Assembly (NCBI GenBank): GCA_963765725.1
Contig: CAVXXI010000001.1
Location: 744,001 to 808,000 of the forward strand
Reading direction: 5' to 3'
DNA: 64,000 nt
From: DASQEH01 sp963765725
GTDB lineage: Bacteria > Actinomycetota > Actinomycetes > Propionibacteriales > Nocardioidaceae
In this document: piece after piece, positions 16,322 to 25,164 of the stretch
Numbering within the stretch: position 1 is the first letter of the stretch
Layout of the letters: each line of letters begins with the position of its first letter
Notes under the pieces: model-generated
Database searches by the model: none
What the model was told of the DNA's origin: nothing
The model's input: the letters and a program-made list of their open reading frames with translations, nothing else
Position numbers and translations under genes: made by a program

Positions 16322-17307
16322 GTGACGTTGTGAATGCGGTCGGCGGGGATTTGGCCTCCGATGCCGGAGTGGGGTCTGTGGTGATTGTAGGAGTGCAGCC
16401 AGGCGGCGTAGGTGGCGGCGCGGTCGTCGTCGGAGAGGTACGCGGTTGCGTAGGCCCATTCGGTGACCAGGGTGCGGTTGAACCGTTCGACCTTGCCGTT
16501 GGTCTGCGGACGGTAGGGCCGGGTCCGGCGGTGTTTGACGTTGGGTCCCAGCGCTGCGGCGAAGTCGTGTGAGCGGTAGCAGGAGCCGTTGTCGGTCATG
16601 ACGGCCTGCACGGCGATCCCGGCGGCGGCGAAGTAGGCCTGGGCTCTCACCCAGAAACCGGCTGCGGTCTGTTTGCGTTCGTCGAGGAGTTGTTCGGAGT
16701 AGGCCAGTCGGGAGTGGTCGTCGACGGCGTGGTGGAGAAACACGTAGCCGCGTGCGGGGGACGCTCCAGCGCGAGCAGCGCGTTGGGTGACTACCTGTGT
16801 GTGCTTGTGTTGCGCTGACCCTCGTCCGAAGATGCGCCAGCCACCTCCGTTCGGGATCCGGCCGAGCTTCTTGATGTCCACGTGCACCAGCTCGCCTGGC
16901 GCGGCGGCTTCATAGCGCAGCGGCGTGGGCTTACGGATCGGGAGGCCGGTGGCCCGATCAAGATGCGCGAGCAGCGGCATCCGGTACCGCTGCAACACCC
17001 TGCCGACCGTCGAGCGGGGCACGTTCAAGTGGTAGCCGATGCGGTGCGGGCCCCAACGCCGGCAGTACCGCAACTTCACGATCCGACGCTCAAGCCGAGT
17101 CGGGGTCTTGGTAGGGCTCGACCCAGGACGCGACGAGCGGTCCGTCATCGGCAACCCTGCACGCAGCCGGCCAACCCACTTCGAAGCGGTGGCCGGTGAA
17201 CACTGGAACCGTTCCGCGGCCCGGCGGACCGGCCAGCCGTGCACAACGACCAGCTCGGCCAGCCGACGGCGACCAACCGGAGTCAGTGGGGCATTAGCGT
17301 GAGTCAC
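16306..17307 (-). CDS. IS481-family DDE transposase
   Basis: The 333-residue protein has an N-terminal helix-turn-helix (RRAAERFQCSPATASKWVGR) and an rve-type catalytic core. The DDE triad is visible as HVDIKKLG, MTDNGSCY and NGKVERFNRT. The C-terminus has YNHHRPHSGIGGQ, typical of the family. GTG 17307 is chosen because GGAGGT sits 4 nt upstream and VTHANAPLTP is the usual family start; the frame is open upstream to 17367. The TAG stop (16306-16308) lies outside the IS, inside the duplicated CCTAGG. Confidence 0.93.
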   Translation of the reverse strand: MTHANAPLTPVGRRRLAELVVVHGWPVRRAAERFQCSPATASKWVGRLRAGLPMTDRSSRPGSSPTKTPTRLERRIVKLRYCRRWGPHRIGYHLNVPRSTVGRVLQRYRMPLLAHLDRATGLPIRKPTPLRYEAAAPGELVHVDIKKLGRIPNGGGWRIFGRGSAQHKHTQVVTQRAARAGASPARGYVFLHHAVDDHSRLAYSEQLLDERKQTAAGFWVRAQAYFAAAGIAVQAVMTDNGSCYRSHDFAAALGPNVKHRRTRPYRPQTNGKVERFNRTLVTEWAYATAYLSDDDRAATYAAWLHSYNHHRPHSGIGGQIPADRIHNVTGNYT

Positions 17308-17408
17308 GAGGACCTCCAGTCGAAGGGTTGGTGTGGTAACCCCCTCCGTACTGGAGGTCCTCCTCATTCGTCTACACCTCGGCGTTCACAACCTGCTGGG
17401 GAACTACA
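16311..17408 (-). mobile_element. IS481-family insertion sequence, complete
   Basis: The 1,098-bp element has 11-bp perfect terminal repeats, TGTAGTTCCCC at 16311-16321 and GGGGAACTACA at 17398-17408. These continue imperfectly inward (about 22 of 27 match). It is flanked on both sides by CCTAGG (16305-16310 and 17409-17414), matching the NCTAGN target duplication known for IS481. It lies between aspS and the peptide-transporter operon, 140 nt upstream of the first transporter gene. Confidence 0.93.
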
Positions 17409-17414
17409 CCTAGG
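17398..17414 (+). repeat. Right IS end: terminal inverted repeat plus CCTAGG duplication
   Basis: GGGGAACTACA (17398-17408) is followed by CCTAGG (17409-17414), mirroring the left end. The 140 nt to the next gene contain a TAGAGT -10-like hexamer at 17504-17509 but no clear -35 element. The insertion may have separated the transporter operon from upstream control sites. Confidence 0.8.
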
Positions 17415-17554
17415 CGACATTTCGCAAAAGCACTTGCGCTTGCGCCCTGGAGGTGTTCCCAGATCGTTACCTGTACGCGCAACGTTCGAAACAGGTGTTG
17501 GATTAGAGTCCAGTCTGCTACATCAGCTCGGCGGTGGGCAGAGATGAGGTGGGT

Positions 17555-18559
17555 ATGAGCACACTGGACGTGGAAACTCTCGGTGCCAGGGGTCCAGCTG
17601 ACGACGACGCCGTTGACGCCCCCGATCGGGATATCGCCGGCAAGTCGCCCACCAGAATCGCCTTCGACCGGCTCAAGCGCGACAAGGTGTTCCTGGTCTC
17701 GGCCGCAGTGATCGTGGTCTTCGCCATTCTCGGCCTTTTCGCCCCGCTGATCACCAAGCTGATGGGCACCAACGCCGGCGACGCCGGCGCCCTCGACATC
17801 ACGAAGACCGACGTCTACGGCATGTCGCTGGTCAGGCCCTCGCTGCAGCACCCGTTCGGATACGCTCCGGCGACCGCCGGCGGCTACGACAACTTCGCTC
17901 GCTGGCTGTACGGCGCCCGTACGTCACTGGGAGTCGCGATCACGGCTTCCGTCGTCACGGTCGCCATCGGCATCGTGGTTGGCCTCGTGGCAGGCATGGC
18001 CAGGGGCTGGTTCGACGCGGTGATCACCTTCGTCATCGACGTGTTCCTGTGCATGCCGTTCCTCCTGGTCGCACTGGCGGTGGCCCCTATCCTGTTCCAG
18101 CGGTTCGGCAACAGCGAGAGCTCCTTCGCCTCCGCGTCGCTGGTCGCCTTACTACTGATCCTCATCTTCTTCACCTGGATGTATATGGCCAGGCTCATCC
18201 GGGGCGAGGTCCTAAGCCTCCGCGAGCGCGAGTTCATCCAGGCCGCCAGGGTCATCGGCGTGCCGACCCGGCAGATCCTCTTCAAGGAGCTGCTTCCCAA
18301 CCTGGTCGCCCCGATTGTCGTCTCGCTGTCCCTCCTGCTCCCCCAGCTGGTCACGGCGGAGGCGTCGCTGTCGTACCTCGGCGTGGGGCTCACGGGCATC
18401 CCCTCTTGGGGCCAGACGATCAACTCGGCGACATCGTGGTTCAGCGCCGACCCGTGGTTCCTGTGGCAGCCCCTGCTCGCCCTGGTGCTCCTCGTCATCA
18501 CCCTCAATCTTGCGGGCGACTCCATCCGAGACGCCTTCGACCCAAGGACCCGTCGATAA
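17555..18559 (+). CDS. dppC: Oligopeptide ABC transporter permease, DppC type
   Basis: The 334-residue inner-membrane permease begins with a soluble N-tail and a TM segment (VFLVSAAVIVVFAILGLFAPL). It then carries the binding-protein-dependent transport core, with the EAA loop seen in REREFIQAARVIGVPTRQILFKELLPN. The C-terminal GDSIRDAFDPRTRR is typical of DppC/OppC. ATG 17555 is preceded by GAGGT. It is the first gene of a five-gene importer operon in the order C, binding protein, B, D, F. The substrate (peptide, nickel or glycoside) cannot be told from sequence. Confidence 0.88.
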   Translation: MSTLDVETLGARGPADDDAVDAPDRDIAGKSPTRIAFDRLKRDKVFLVSAAVIVVFAILGLFAPLITKLMGTNAGDAGALDITKTDVYGMSLVRPSLQHPFGYAPATAGGYDNFARWLYGARTSLGVAITASVVTVAIGIVVGLVAGMARGWFDAVITFVIDVFLCMPFLLVALAVAPILFQRFGNSESSFASASLVALLLILIFFTWMYMARLIRGEVLSLREREFIQAARVIGVPTRQILFKELLPNLVAPIVVSLSLLLPQLVTAEASLSYLGVGLTGIPSWGQTINSATSWFSADPWFLWQPLLALVLLVITLNLAGDSIRDAFDPRTRR

Positions 18560-18608
18560 CCCAAGACCTGGGTCGACCCGTCACACAAGGAAAGGTGGGA
18601 TCGCTTCG

Positions 18609-20366
18609 ATGCGATGGAAGAAACCAGTAGCTCTTATCCCCGTGGCTCTACTCATGGGAGTAGCTGCGTGCGGAGGATCGTCCGGAAGTAGCAGCGGCCC
18701 AGCGGTCCAGACCCAGGGGTCCGGCGGTGGAGCCGGTGCCGGCCTCGACCCCAACATGGTCGGGCCTGCTCCGGCGGTGACGGGCGCGAAGAAGGGCGGC
18801 ACCATCACGGTTTTGGCCAACACGGCGCCTTCCACGTTCGACCCCACGCGTGCGTACTACACCGACTCCACTGCGATTCTGTCCGACCTCGTGGTCCGGT
18901 CCCTGACGCAGTACTACTACAACCCCAAGACCCAGCAGATGACGCTGGTTCCCGACATCGCCACCGACCTGGGCACCGCCAACGCGAACAACACCTCGTG
19001 GACGTTCACGATCAAGAGCGGCATCAAGTACGAGGACGGCACCCCGGTCACTGCCCAGGACGTCGCGTACGCGGTGAAGCGATCCTTCGCCACGACCGAG
19101 CTTCCCGACGGGCCGGTCTATAACCAGACCTTCTTCAAGGACGGCGACAAGTACAAGGGCCCCTTCAAGGACGGCGACAACTACAGCGGCGTCAAGGTCA
19201 GCGGCAACAAGGTGACCATCCTGATGCGGCGGCCGTTCCCCGACATGCCGTACCTGGCGTCGTTCCCGCAGTTCTCGCCCATCCCCGAGGCCAAGGACAA
19301 CGTCAACAACTACGGCCTGCACCCGCTGGCCACCGGTCCGTACAAGTTCGCGCAGTACAAGGCCGGCTCGGAGCTGACCCTGGTGAAGAACAAGTACTGG
19401 GACCCCAAGACCGACCCGGTCCGGCACCAGTACGCCAACGGCTGGGACTTCAAGTTCTCCCAGGACGCCTCCACCCTGGACAACACCATCATCAACGACC
19501 AGGGACCCGCTCAGACGTCGGTCTCGTACACGAACCTGCTGGCTCCTGACTACGCGACCGCCAACCAGAAGGGCGCGAAGGACAGGATCTTCACCGGCAC
19601 CACACCGTGCACGTACATGTGGTACCTCGACTACAAGAAGATCAAGCAGCTGAAGGTGCGGCAGGCGATCGGTTGGGCCTACCCCTACATCGATGCCTGG
19701 AAGACAGCAGGAGAGATCGTCGGGCAGACCCGTGTTCCCTCGCCGACCCTGCTTCCTCCGGGTACCGCCGGCCGCGACAACAATGGCTACAGCCTCAAGG
19801 GGCAGGACGGCAAGACGACCGATCCGGCCAAGTCGAAGGCTCTCCTGAAGGCTGCCGGGTACAAGCCTGGTCAGTACGAGATCCGGTTCCTCTACGCTGC
19901 CGACGACGCCACTAGCAAGCAGGTCATGCAGAAGGTGAAGACCGGTCTCGAGGCCGGTGGCTTCAAGGCGACTCCTGTGCCGACGACGCTCGCGAAGGAG
20001 CGCGACGACCTCTACAGCTCGTCGACTCCGATCAACATCCGTTCGATCGGGTGGTGCTCGGACTGGCCGAGTGGGTCGTCCTGGTTCCCGGCAGAGTGGC
20101 GCTGCGGTCAACCGACCAGCGTCAACCCTGGCAACTTCTGCGAGAAGGCAGCAGACGCCAAGCAGAACAAGATCCTGGACAACCTGTCCGGGGCTGCGGA
20201 AGCGAATGCCTGGGGCCAGTTCGACACGTGGATGGAGCAGACCTACTACCCGGACATGTTGACCGGTTATTCAGGGGCTCTGTTGATCCGCGGGTCGAAG
20301 ATCGGGGGCGCGGCGATCGACAACGTGCGGGGCATGCCGGCCTTCACGCAAATGTTCGCCTCGTAG
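18609..20366 (+). CDS. Family 5 extracellular solute-binding lipoprotein
   Basis: The 585-residue protein is the substrate receptor of the importer. It has a lipoprotein signal (KKPVALIPVALLMGVAAC, with lipobox LMGVAAC) followed by a Gly/Ser linker. The SBP_bac_5 core then begins GGTITVLANTAPSTFDPT. Further family features are WTFTIKSGIKYEDGTPVTAQDV and LATGPYKFAQYK. ATG 18609 follows AAGGAAAGG by 12 nt. An internal direct repeat (FFKDGDKYKGPFKDGDNY) occurs near residue 180. An 18-bp hairpin after the gene probably separates its high expression from the downstream permease. Confidence 0.9.
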   Translation: MRWKKPVALIPVALLMGVAACGGSSGSSSGPAVQTQGSGGGAGAGLDPNMVGPAPAVTGAKKGGTITVLANTAPSTFDPTRAYYTDSTAILSDLVVRSLTQYYYNPKTQQMTLVPDIATDLGTANANNTSWTFTIKSGIKYEDGTPVTAQDVAYAVKRSFATTELPDGPVYNQTFFKDGDKYKGPFKDGDNYSGVKVSGNKVTILMRRPFPDMPYLASFPQFSPIPEAKDNVNNYGLHPLATGPYKFAQYKAGSELTLVKNKYWDPKTDPVRHQYANGWDFKFSQDASTLDNTIINDQGPAQTSVSYTNLLAPDYATANQKGAKDRIFTGTTPCTYMWYLDYKKIKQLKVRQAIGWAYPYIDAWKTAGEIVGQTRVPSPTLLPPGTAGRDNNGYSLKGQDGKTTDPAKSKALLKAAGYKPGQYEIRFLYAADDATSKQVMQKVKTGLEAGGFKATPVPTTLAKERDDLYSSSTPINIRSIGWCSDWPSGSSWFPAEWRCGQPTSVNPGNFCEKAADAKQNKILDNLSGAAEANAWGQFDTWMEQTYYPDMLTGYSGALLIRGSKIGGAAIDNVRGMPAFTQMFAS

Positions 20367-20414
20367 GACACGTAACACCTGCATAGCCGCGCCGAGGCAG
20401 GCGCGACCAACCAG

Positions 20415-20454
20415 GGTTGTCGGGTGGGGCCGAAAGCGGCTCCACCCGACAACC
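20415..20454 (+). terminator. Strong intercistronic hairpin between binding-protein gene and dppB
   Basis: GGTTGTCGGGTGG (20415-20427) pairs perfectly with 20442-20454. The stem continues inward through a G-T pair and GCCG/CGGC to a four-base AAAG loop, giving about 18 bp. There is no T-tract. Such stem-loops after solute-binding protein genes typically cause partial termination or protect the upstream mRNA from decay. Confidence 0.7.
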
Positions 20455-20476
20455 TCGACCGGAGGAGTCGGGGCAC

Positions 20477-21469
20477 TTGATCGGCTATACCGTGCGACGT
20501 ATCGCGCAGGGCATTCTGGTGCTCTTCCTGATCTCCCTGGCGACCTTCGCGCTCTTCCACTACGGGCCGGAGAACCCCGCCGAAGCCATGTGCCCGGCCC
20601 AGCGCTGCACCGCGACCCGGCTTGACGCGATCACCAAGAACCTCGGCCTGGACCAGCCTGCGGTCACCCAGTACTCCCAGTACATGAAGGGCATCTTCAC
20701 CGGACGCACGATCGGCAAGGGGCAAGGGGCGAAGGCGTGTCCGGCTCCGTGTTTCGGCTACTCCTTCAAGTACAGCGTTCCCGTCTACGGTTACCTCAAG
20801 GGACGCTTGCCGGCCACGCTGTCCATCGCCGCAGGAGCGGCCGTCATCTTCTTGATACTGGGCGTTGCCATCGGCGTCGTCGCCGCGCGCAACCGCGGCA
20901 GACCCTTCGACCGGTTCACGGTCGGCTCCACGCTGGTGGTCAGCGCGATACCGCCGTACATCGTCTTCCTGCTGTCCCTGCTCATCGTGCAGCAGCGGTG
21001 GAAGCTGTTCCCGAACCCGCAGTACGTCTCGCCATTCCACAGCCCCTTCGGCTGGGTCAAGGGCATGCTTTTGGCCTGGGTCGTGTTCGGGATCTACAAC
21101 GCAACGGCCTATGCCAGGTACTCCCGAGGGTCGATGATCGACTCGCTGGGAGAGGACTACGTGCGCACGGCGCGTGCCAAGGGGTTGAGCGAGCGCACGG
21201 TGAGCCTCAAGCACGCCCTGAGGTCGGCCATAGCCCCCGTGCTGACGATCTTCGGGCTCGACGTGGGCGGACTGCTGGCCGGCAGCTTCTTCATCGAGTA
21301 CATCTTCTCGATCCAGGGGATCGGGTTGGCGAGCCTCGAGTCCATCCGCACCGGCGATCTCCCGATCATCCAGGCGACCGTCCTGCTCGGCACCCTCTTC
21401 ATCGTCGTCGCCAATCTGCTCACCGACCTCGCGTACAGCGTCGTGGACCCGAGAGTGCGACTCGGATGA
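20477..21469 (+). CDS. dppB: Oligopeptide ABC transporter permease, DppB type
   Basis: The 330-residue permease starts LIGYTVRRIAQGILVLFLISLATF, the classic DppB N-terminus, and contains the EAA loop (EDYVRTARAKGLSERTVSLKHALRSA). It ends LLTDLAYSVVDPRVRLG. TTG 20477 is chosen because GGAGGAG (20461-20467) lies 9 nt upstream; a longer frame from 20417 would run through the hairpin. The extracytoplasmic loop contains an unusual cysteine-rich stretch (CPAQRC and CPAPC). The stop overlaps the next ATG by 4 nt. Confidence 0.88.
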   Translation: MIGYTVRRIAQGILVLFLISLATFALFHYGPENPAEAMCPAQRCTATRLDAITKNLGLDQPAVTQYSQYMKGIFTGRTIGKGQGAKACPAPCFGYSFKYSVPVYGYLKGRLPATLSIAAGAAVIFLILGVAIGVVAARNRGRPFDRFTVGSTLVVSAIPPYIVFLLSLLIVQQRWKLFPNPQYVSPFHSPFGWVKGMLLAWVVFGIYNATAYARYSRGSMIDSLGEDYVRTARAKGLSERTVSLKHALRSAIAPVLTIFGLDVGGLLAGSFFIEYIFSIQGIGLASLESIRTGDLPIIQATVLLGTLFIVVANLLTDLAYSVVDPRVRLG

Positions 21470-22560
21470 GCGACCGGCTGGAATCGGGTGCGTCGACAGC
21501 GACCACGACCGCTCTGCCCCAGGAGACCGACGAGCCATTCCTGGTCGTCGAGGACCTGACGGTCAAGTTCCCGACCCATGACGGTCTGGTGAACGCGGTC
21601 TCCGACCTGAGCTACTCGGTGCGGCTGGGGGACACCCTGGGCATCGTCGGTGAGTCCGGGTCAGGGAAGAGCGTCTCGTCGATGGCCGTGCTCGGCCTGC
21701 ACGACATGCGCAGCACCCGGATGTCGGGCTCTATACGGGTGAACGGCAAGGAGATCGTCGGCACCAAGAACGACGACATGCGGAAGATCCGCGGCAACGA
21801 AGTGTCGATGATCTTCCAGGACCCGCTCAGTGCTCTTCACCCGTTCTACCGGATCGGCAACCAACTGGTCGAGGCGTACCGCGTGCACCACCGCGACGCC
21901 AGCAAGAAGGAGGCGCGGGCCCGCGCGCTGGAGATGCTCAGCCGGGTCGGGATCCCTCAGCCGGACCGCAGGATCGACGACTACCCGCACCAGTTCTCGG
22001 GGGGCATGCGGCAGCGCGCGATGATCGCGATGTCGCTCATCAACGACCCGCGGCTGCTCATCGCCGACGAGCCGACGACCGCGCTGGACGTCACGGTCCA
22101 GGCACAGATCCTTGACCTGATCCAGGAGCTGCAGCGCGAGTTCGGCTCGGCCGTCATCATGATCACCCACGACCTTGGCGTGATCGCCGAGATCGCCGAC
22201 GAGACCCTCGTCATGTACGCCGGCAGGTGTGTCGAGAAGGGGCCTACCAAGCAGGTGCTGACCCACCCGGTGATGCCCTATACCTGGGGGCTGCTCGGCA
22301 GCATCGCCGACGTCACGTCGGACACCAGCAAGCCGCTGATCCCCATCCCCGGCACGCCGCCGAGTCTGCTCCAGCCTCCGTCGGGCTGCGCATTCCACCC
22401 GCGGTGCACCTACAAGGACCGGGTCGAGGGCAACCGCTGTACGGTCGAGCTGCCGGAGCTGGTGCCGGCGCCCGTCGGGGAGCACCACATCAAGCGGTGC
22501 CACCTGAAGGACCCCGAGTCGATCTACCAGGACGAGGTCAAGGAAGAGGTGCTCGGGTGA
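21466..22560 (+). CDS. dppD: ABC transporter ATP-binding protein, DppD type
   Basis: The 364-residue ATPase has Walker A GESGSGKS (about residue 62), signature FSGGMRQR, Walker B LLIADEPTTALD and the H-loop ITHDLG. The C-terminal oligopeptide-transporter domain includes GCAFHPRCTY, a cysteine cluster typical of DppD/OppD. It pairs with the DppF-type ATPase encoded next. Translation is coupled at both ends (ATGA with dppB, GTGA with dppF). Confidence 0.92.
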   Translation: MSDRLESGASTATTTALPQETDEPFLVVEDLTVKFPTHDGLVNAVSDLSYSVRLGDTLGIVGESGSGKSVSSMAVLGLHDMRSTRMSGSIRVNGKEIVGTKNDDMRKIRGNEVSMIFQDPLSALHPFYRIGNQLVEAYRVHHRDASKKEARARALEMLSRVGIPQPDRRIDDYPHQFSGGMRQRAMIAMSLINDPRLLIADEPTTALDVTVQAQILDLIQELQREFGSAVIMITHDLGVIAEIADETLVMYAGRCVEKGPTKQVLTHPVMPYTWGLLGSIADVTSDTSKPLIPIPGTPPSLLQPPSGCAFHPRCTYKDRVEGNRCTVELPELVPAPVGEHHIKRCHLKDPESIYQDEVKEEVLG

Positions 22561-23663
22561 CGGAGCAGAGCACTGCCGCGCCGAACGGCAGACCGCTGAT
22601 GCAGGTCACCGACCTCGTCAAGCACTTCCCCGTCAAGTCCTCCGGCGTCGTCCGCCGGGTCGTCGGCCAGGTCCAGGCGGTCGACGGGATCTCGTTCGAC
22701 CTGGACAAGGGAGAGGCCCTCGGGCTCGTCGGCGAGTCCGGCTGCGGGAAGACGACCGCGGGCCGCGTCCTCTGCCGGTTGTACGAGCCGACGTCGGGGT
22801 CGATGAAGTTCGAGGGCGAGGAGCTAGGCCACCTCTCGAACAAGCAGATGCTGCCGTACCGCCGCGAGATCCAGATGATCTTCCAGGACCCCTACTCCTC
22901 GCTCAACCCTCGCCACACCGTGGGCACGATCGTCGGCACGCCGATGCGGGTGCACGGCACCGTTCCAGGCAACGAGGTCCTCACCAAGGTCCAGGAGCTG
23001 CTCGAGACGGTCGGGCTCAACCCCGAGCACTACAACCGCTACCCGAACGAGTTCTCCGGTGGCCAGCGGCAGCGGATCGGCATCGCCCGGGCCTTGGCGC
23101 TGCAGCCCAAGCTCATCATCGCCGACGAGCCGGTCTCGGCCCTCGACGTGTCCATCCAGGCCCAGGTCATCAACTTGATGCAGGACCTACAGCGCAAGTT
23201 CGACATCGCATTCCTGTTCATCGCACACGACCTCGCGATCGTCCGGCACTTCTGCCCCAAGATCGCGGTCATGTACCTCGGCAAGATCATGGAGATGGGG
23301 GACCGGGACCAGATCTACCTGACGCCCCACCATCCCTACACCCAGGCGCTCCTCTCGGCCGCGCCCGACGTCAGGCAGGCCGCCATCGGCGGTCGCCGCG
23401 AGCGGATCCGGCTCGAAGGCGATGTGCCGAGCCCGATCAACCCACCCTCGGGGTGCCGCTTCCGTACTCGGTGCTGGAAGGCTCAGGAGATCTGTGCGAA
23501 CGAGGAGCCGCCGCTGCTGCAGGTCGGTGGCCGCCAGGTCGCCTGCCACTTCGCGGAGCCGCTGCAGGTGATCGCGCTCGACGAGACGGCGCCGGCGACG
23601 AACGGTACGTCGACGACGACGTCGTCGACCGCCGATCTCGGCCACGGCAGCACCGCCGTCTGA
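22557..23663 (+). CDS. dppF: ABC transporter ATP-binding protein, DppF type
   Basis: The 368-residue ATPase has Walker A GESGCGKTT (about residue 58), Q-loop IFQDPYSSLNPR, signature FSGGQRQR, Walker B LIIADEPVSALD and switch histidine IAHDLA. The C-terminal extension carries GCRFRTRCW, the DppF/OppF hallmark. GTG 22557 overlaps dppD by 4 nt. The last about 30 residues are Thr/Ser-rich (NGTSTTTSSTAD) and not conserved. It closes the importer operon. Confidence 0.92.
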   Translation: MTEQSTAAPNGRPLMQVTDLVKHFPVKSSGVVRRVVGQVQAVDGISFDLDKGEALGLVGESGCGKTTAGRVLCRLYEPTSGSMKFEGEELGHLSNKQMLPYRREIQMIFQDPYSSLNPRHTVGTIVGTPMRVHGTVPGNEVLTKVQELLETVGLNPEHYNRYPNEFSGGQRQRIGIARALALQPKLIIADEPVSALDVSIQAQVINLMQDLQRKFDIAFLFIAHDLAIVRHFCPKIAVMYLGKIMEMGDRDQIYLTPHHPYTQALLSAAPDVRQAAIGGRRERIRLEGDVPSPINPPSGCRFRTRCWKAQEICANEEPPLLQVGGRQVACHFAEPLQVIALDETAPATNGTSTTTSSTADLGHGSTAV

Positions 23664-23744
23664 GGTCGGCGCGTCTTCCGCCGCGTCGGCGAGCTTGCGC
23701 GAGCACCTGCTCGACGTCTGCCGGAGGTGTCGGCCGTCGGTGGC

Positions 23745-23750
23745 TAGGGT
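23745..23750 (+). promoter_or_regulatory. -10 box for a likely leaderless rarA transcript
   Basis: TAGGGT ends 6 nt before GTG 23757 and no ribosome-binding sequence precedes the start. This spacing would place transcription initiation on or next to the start codon, as in the leaderless mRNAs common in actinobacteria. Inference only. Confidence 0.5.
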
Positions 23751-23756
23751 GATGGC

Positions 23757-25109
23757 GTGGACTCCGAGGCCCTCTTCGAGGTAGTCGCCGCGCCGCCGTC
23801 CGGGGGCAGCCTCGCCGGGAGCGCCCACCGTGCCGCCCCGCTGGCGGTCCGGATGCGCCCGCGCACCCTGGACGAGCTGGTCGGCCAGGACCACCTGCTG
23901 GCCGAGGGGTCCCCGCTTCGCCGGCTGGTCGAGGCGGACCAGACGACCGCCCTGCTGCTGTGGGGTCCGCCCGGTACCGGCAAGACGACGATCGCGGGCG
24001 TCGTCTCGGCGCAGACGGACCGCCGGTTCGTCGAGCTGTCGGCCGTGTCCACCGGGGTCAAGGAGCTCAGGGAGGTCATCGACTCCGCCCGACGGACGCT
24101 CGTACGAGGAGGGCAGGAGACGGTGCTGTTCGTCGACGAGGTGCACCGCTTCTCGAAGGCCCAGCAGGACGCGCTGCTGCCCGGCGTGGAGAACCGTTGG
24201 GTGACCCTGATTGCGGCGACAACGGAGAACCCGTTCTTCTCGGTCATCTCCCCGCTGCTGTCGCGCTCCCTTCTCCTCACCCTCGAGCCGCTCACCGACG
24301 ACGCCGTCGGGGAGGTCGTGGCCCGAGCCCTGGTCGACGAACGCGGCCTCGCAGGCGCCGTCACGCTCGACGACGAGGTGACGGAGCAGCTCGTCCGCCT
24401 AGCGGGAGGCGACGCCCGGCGCGCTCTGACCTACCTGGAGGCGGCGGCCGACGTCGCGGCGAGCCGAGGGTCGTCGTCGGTCTCGGCGCCGATGCTGGAG
24501 CAGGCCGTCGACCGGGCGGCCGTGCGGTACGACCGCCAGGGCGACCAGCACTACGACGTCATCAGCGCCTTCATCAAGTCGGTCAGGGGCAGCGACGTCG
24601 ACGCCGCGCTGCACTACTTCGCGCGGATGCTGAGGGCAGGGGAGGACCCGCGCTTCATCGCCCGGCGACTGGTGATCTTGGCCAGTGAGGACATCGGCCT
24701 TGCCGACCCGACCGCTCTGACCACTGCGACGGCCGCCGCGCAGGCGGTCCAGCTGATCGGAATGCCCGAGGCTCGGCTCAACCTGGGGCAGGCGGTGATC
24801 GCGTTGGCGCTCGCACCGAAGTCGAACGCCGTGATCAACGCGGTCGACGCTGCCGTCGCCGACGTCGAAGCCGGTCTGATCGGCACGGTCCCGGCGCACC
24901 TGCGTGACGCGCACTACCGCGGCGCGAAGTCGCTGGGCCATGGCGCGGAGTACCGGTACGCGCACGACGACCCTCGAGGGGTCGCACCCCAGCGGTACGC
25001 TCCCGACGCCGTGGCGGACCGTACGTACTACCAGCCGACCAACCACGGAGCCGAAGCCGACTACGCCGAGCGGCTCCAGCGCATCAAGGCGATCCTGTCG
25101 GGACAGTGA
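23757..25109 (+). CDS. rarA: RarA/MgsA, replication-associated recombination ATPase
   Basis: The 450-residue AAA+ protein of the RarA/WRNIP1 family acts at stalled replication forks. Walker A GPPGTGKTT (about residue 69), Walker B LFVDEVHRFSKAQQDALL and sensor 1 ATTENPFFSVI are intact. The clamp-loader-like C-terminal tetramerisation region includes HYDVISAFIKSVRGSDVDAALHY. The start is GTG 23757. It normally sits between aspS and the alaS block in actinobacteria; here the IS and peptide importer separate it from aspS. Confidence 0.93.
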   Translation: MDSEALFEVVAAPPSGGSLAGSAHRAAPLAVRMRPRTLDELVGQDHLLAEGSPLRRLVEADQTTALLLWGPPGTGKTTIAGVVSAQTDRRFVELSAVSTGVKELREVIDSARRTLVRGGQETVLFVDEVHRFSKAQQDALLPGVENRWVTLIAATTENPFFSVISPLLSRSLLLTLEPLTDDAVGEVVARALVDERGLAGAVTLDDEVTEQLVRLAGGDARRALTYLEAAADVAASRGSSSVSAPMLEQAVDRAAVRYDRQGDQHYDVISAFIKSVRGSDVDAALHYFARMLRAGEDPRFIARRLVILASEDIGLADPTALTTATAAAQAVQLIGMPEARLNLGQAVIALALAPKSNAVINAVDAAVADVEAGLIGTVPAHLRDAHYRGAKSLGHGAEYRYAHDDPRGVAPQRYAPDAVADRTYYQPTNHGAEADYAERLQRIKAILSGQ

Positions 25110-25164
25110 CGCGTGAGCGCCACGGTAGGGTGGCGGTTCGGTTCGACGGACCCGGAGGGTGACG

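Noticed and set aside
17480..17500. A second LexA box (TTCGAAACAGGTGTT) upstream of the importer
   Set aside because: The two halves do not match TCGAAC-N4-GTTCGA closely enough, and there is no functional link to SOS repair.
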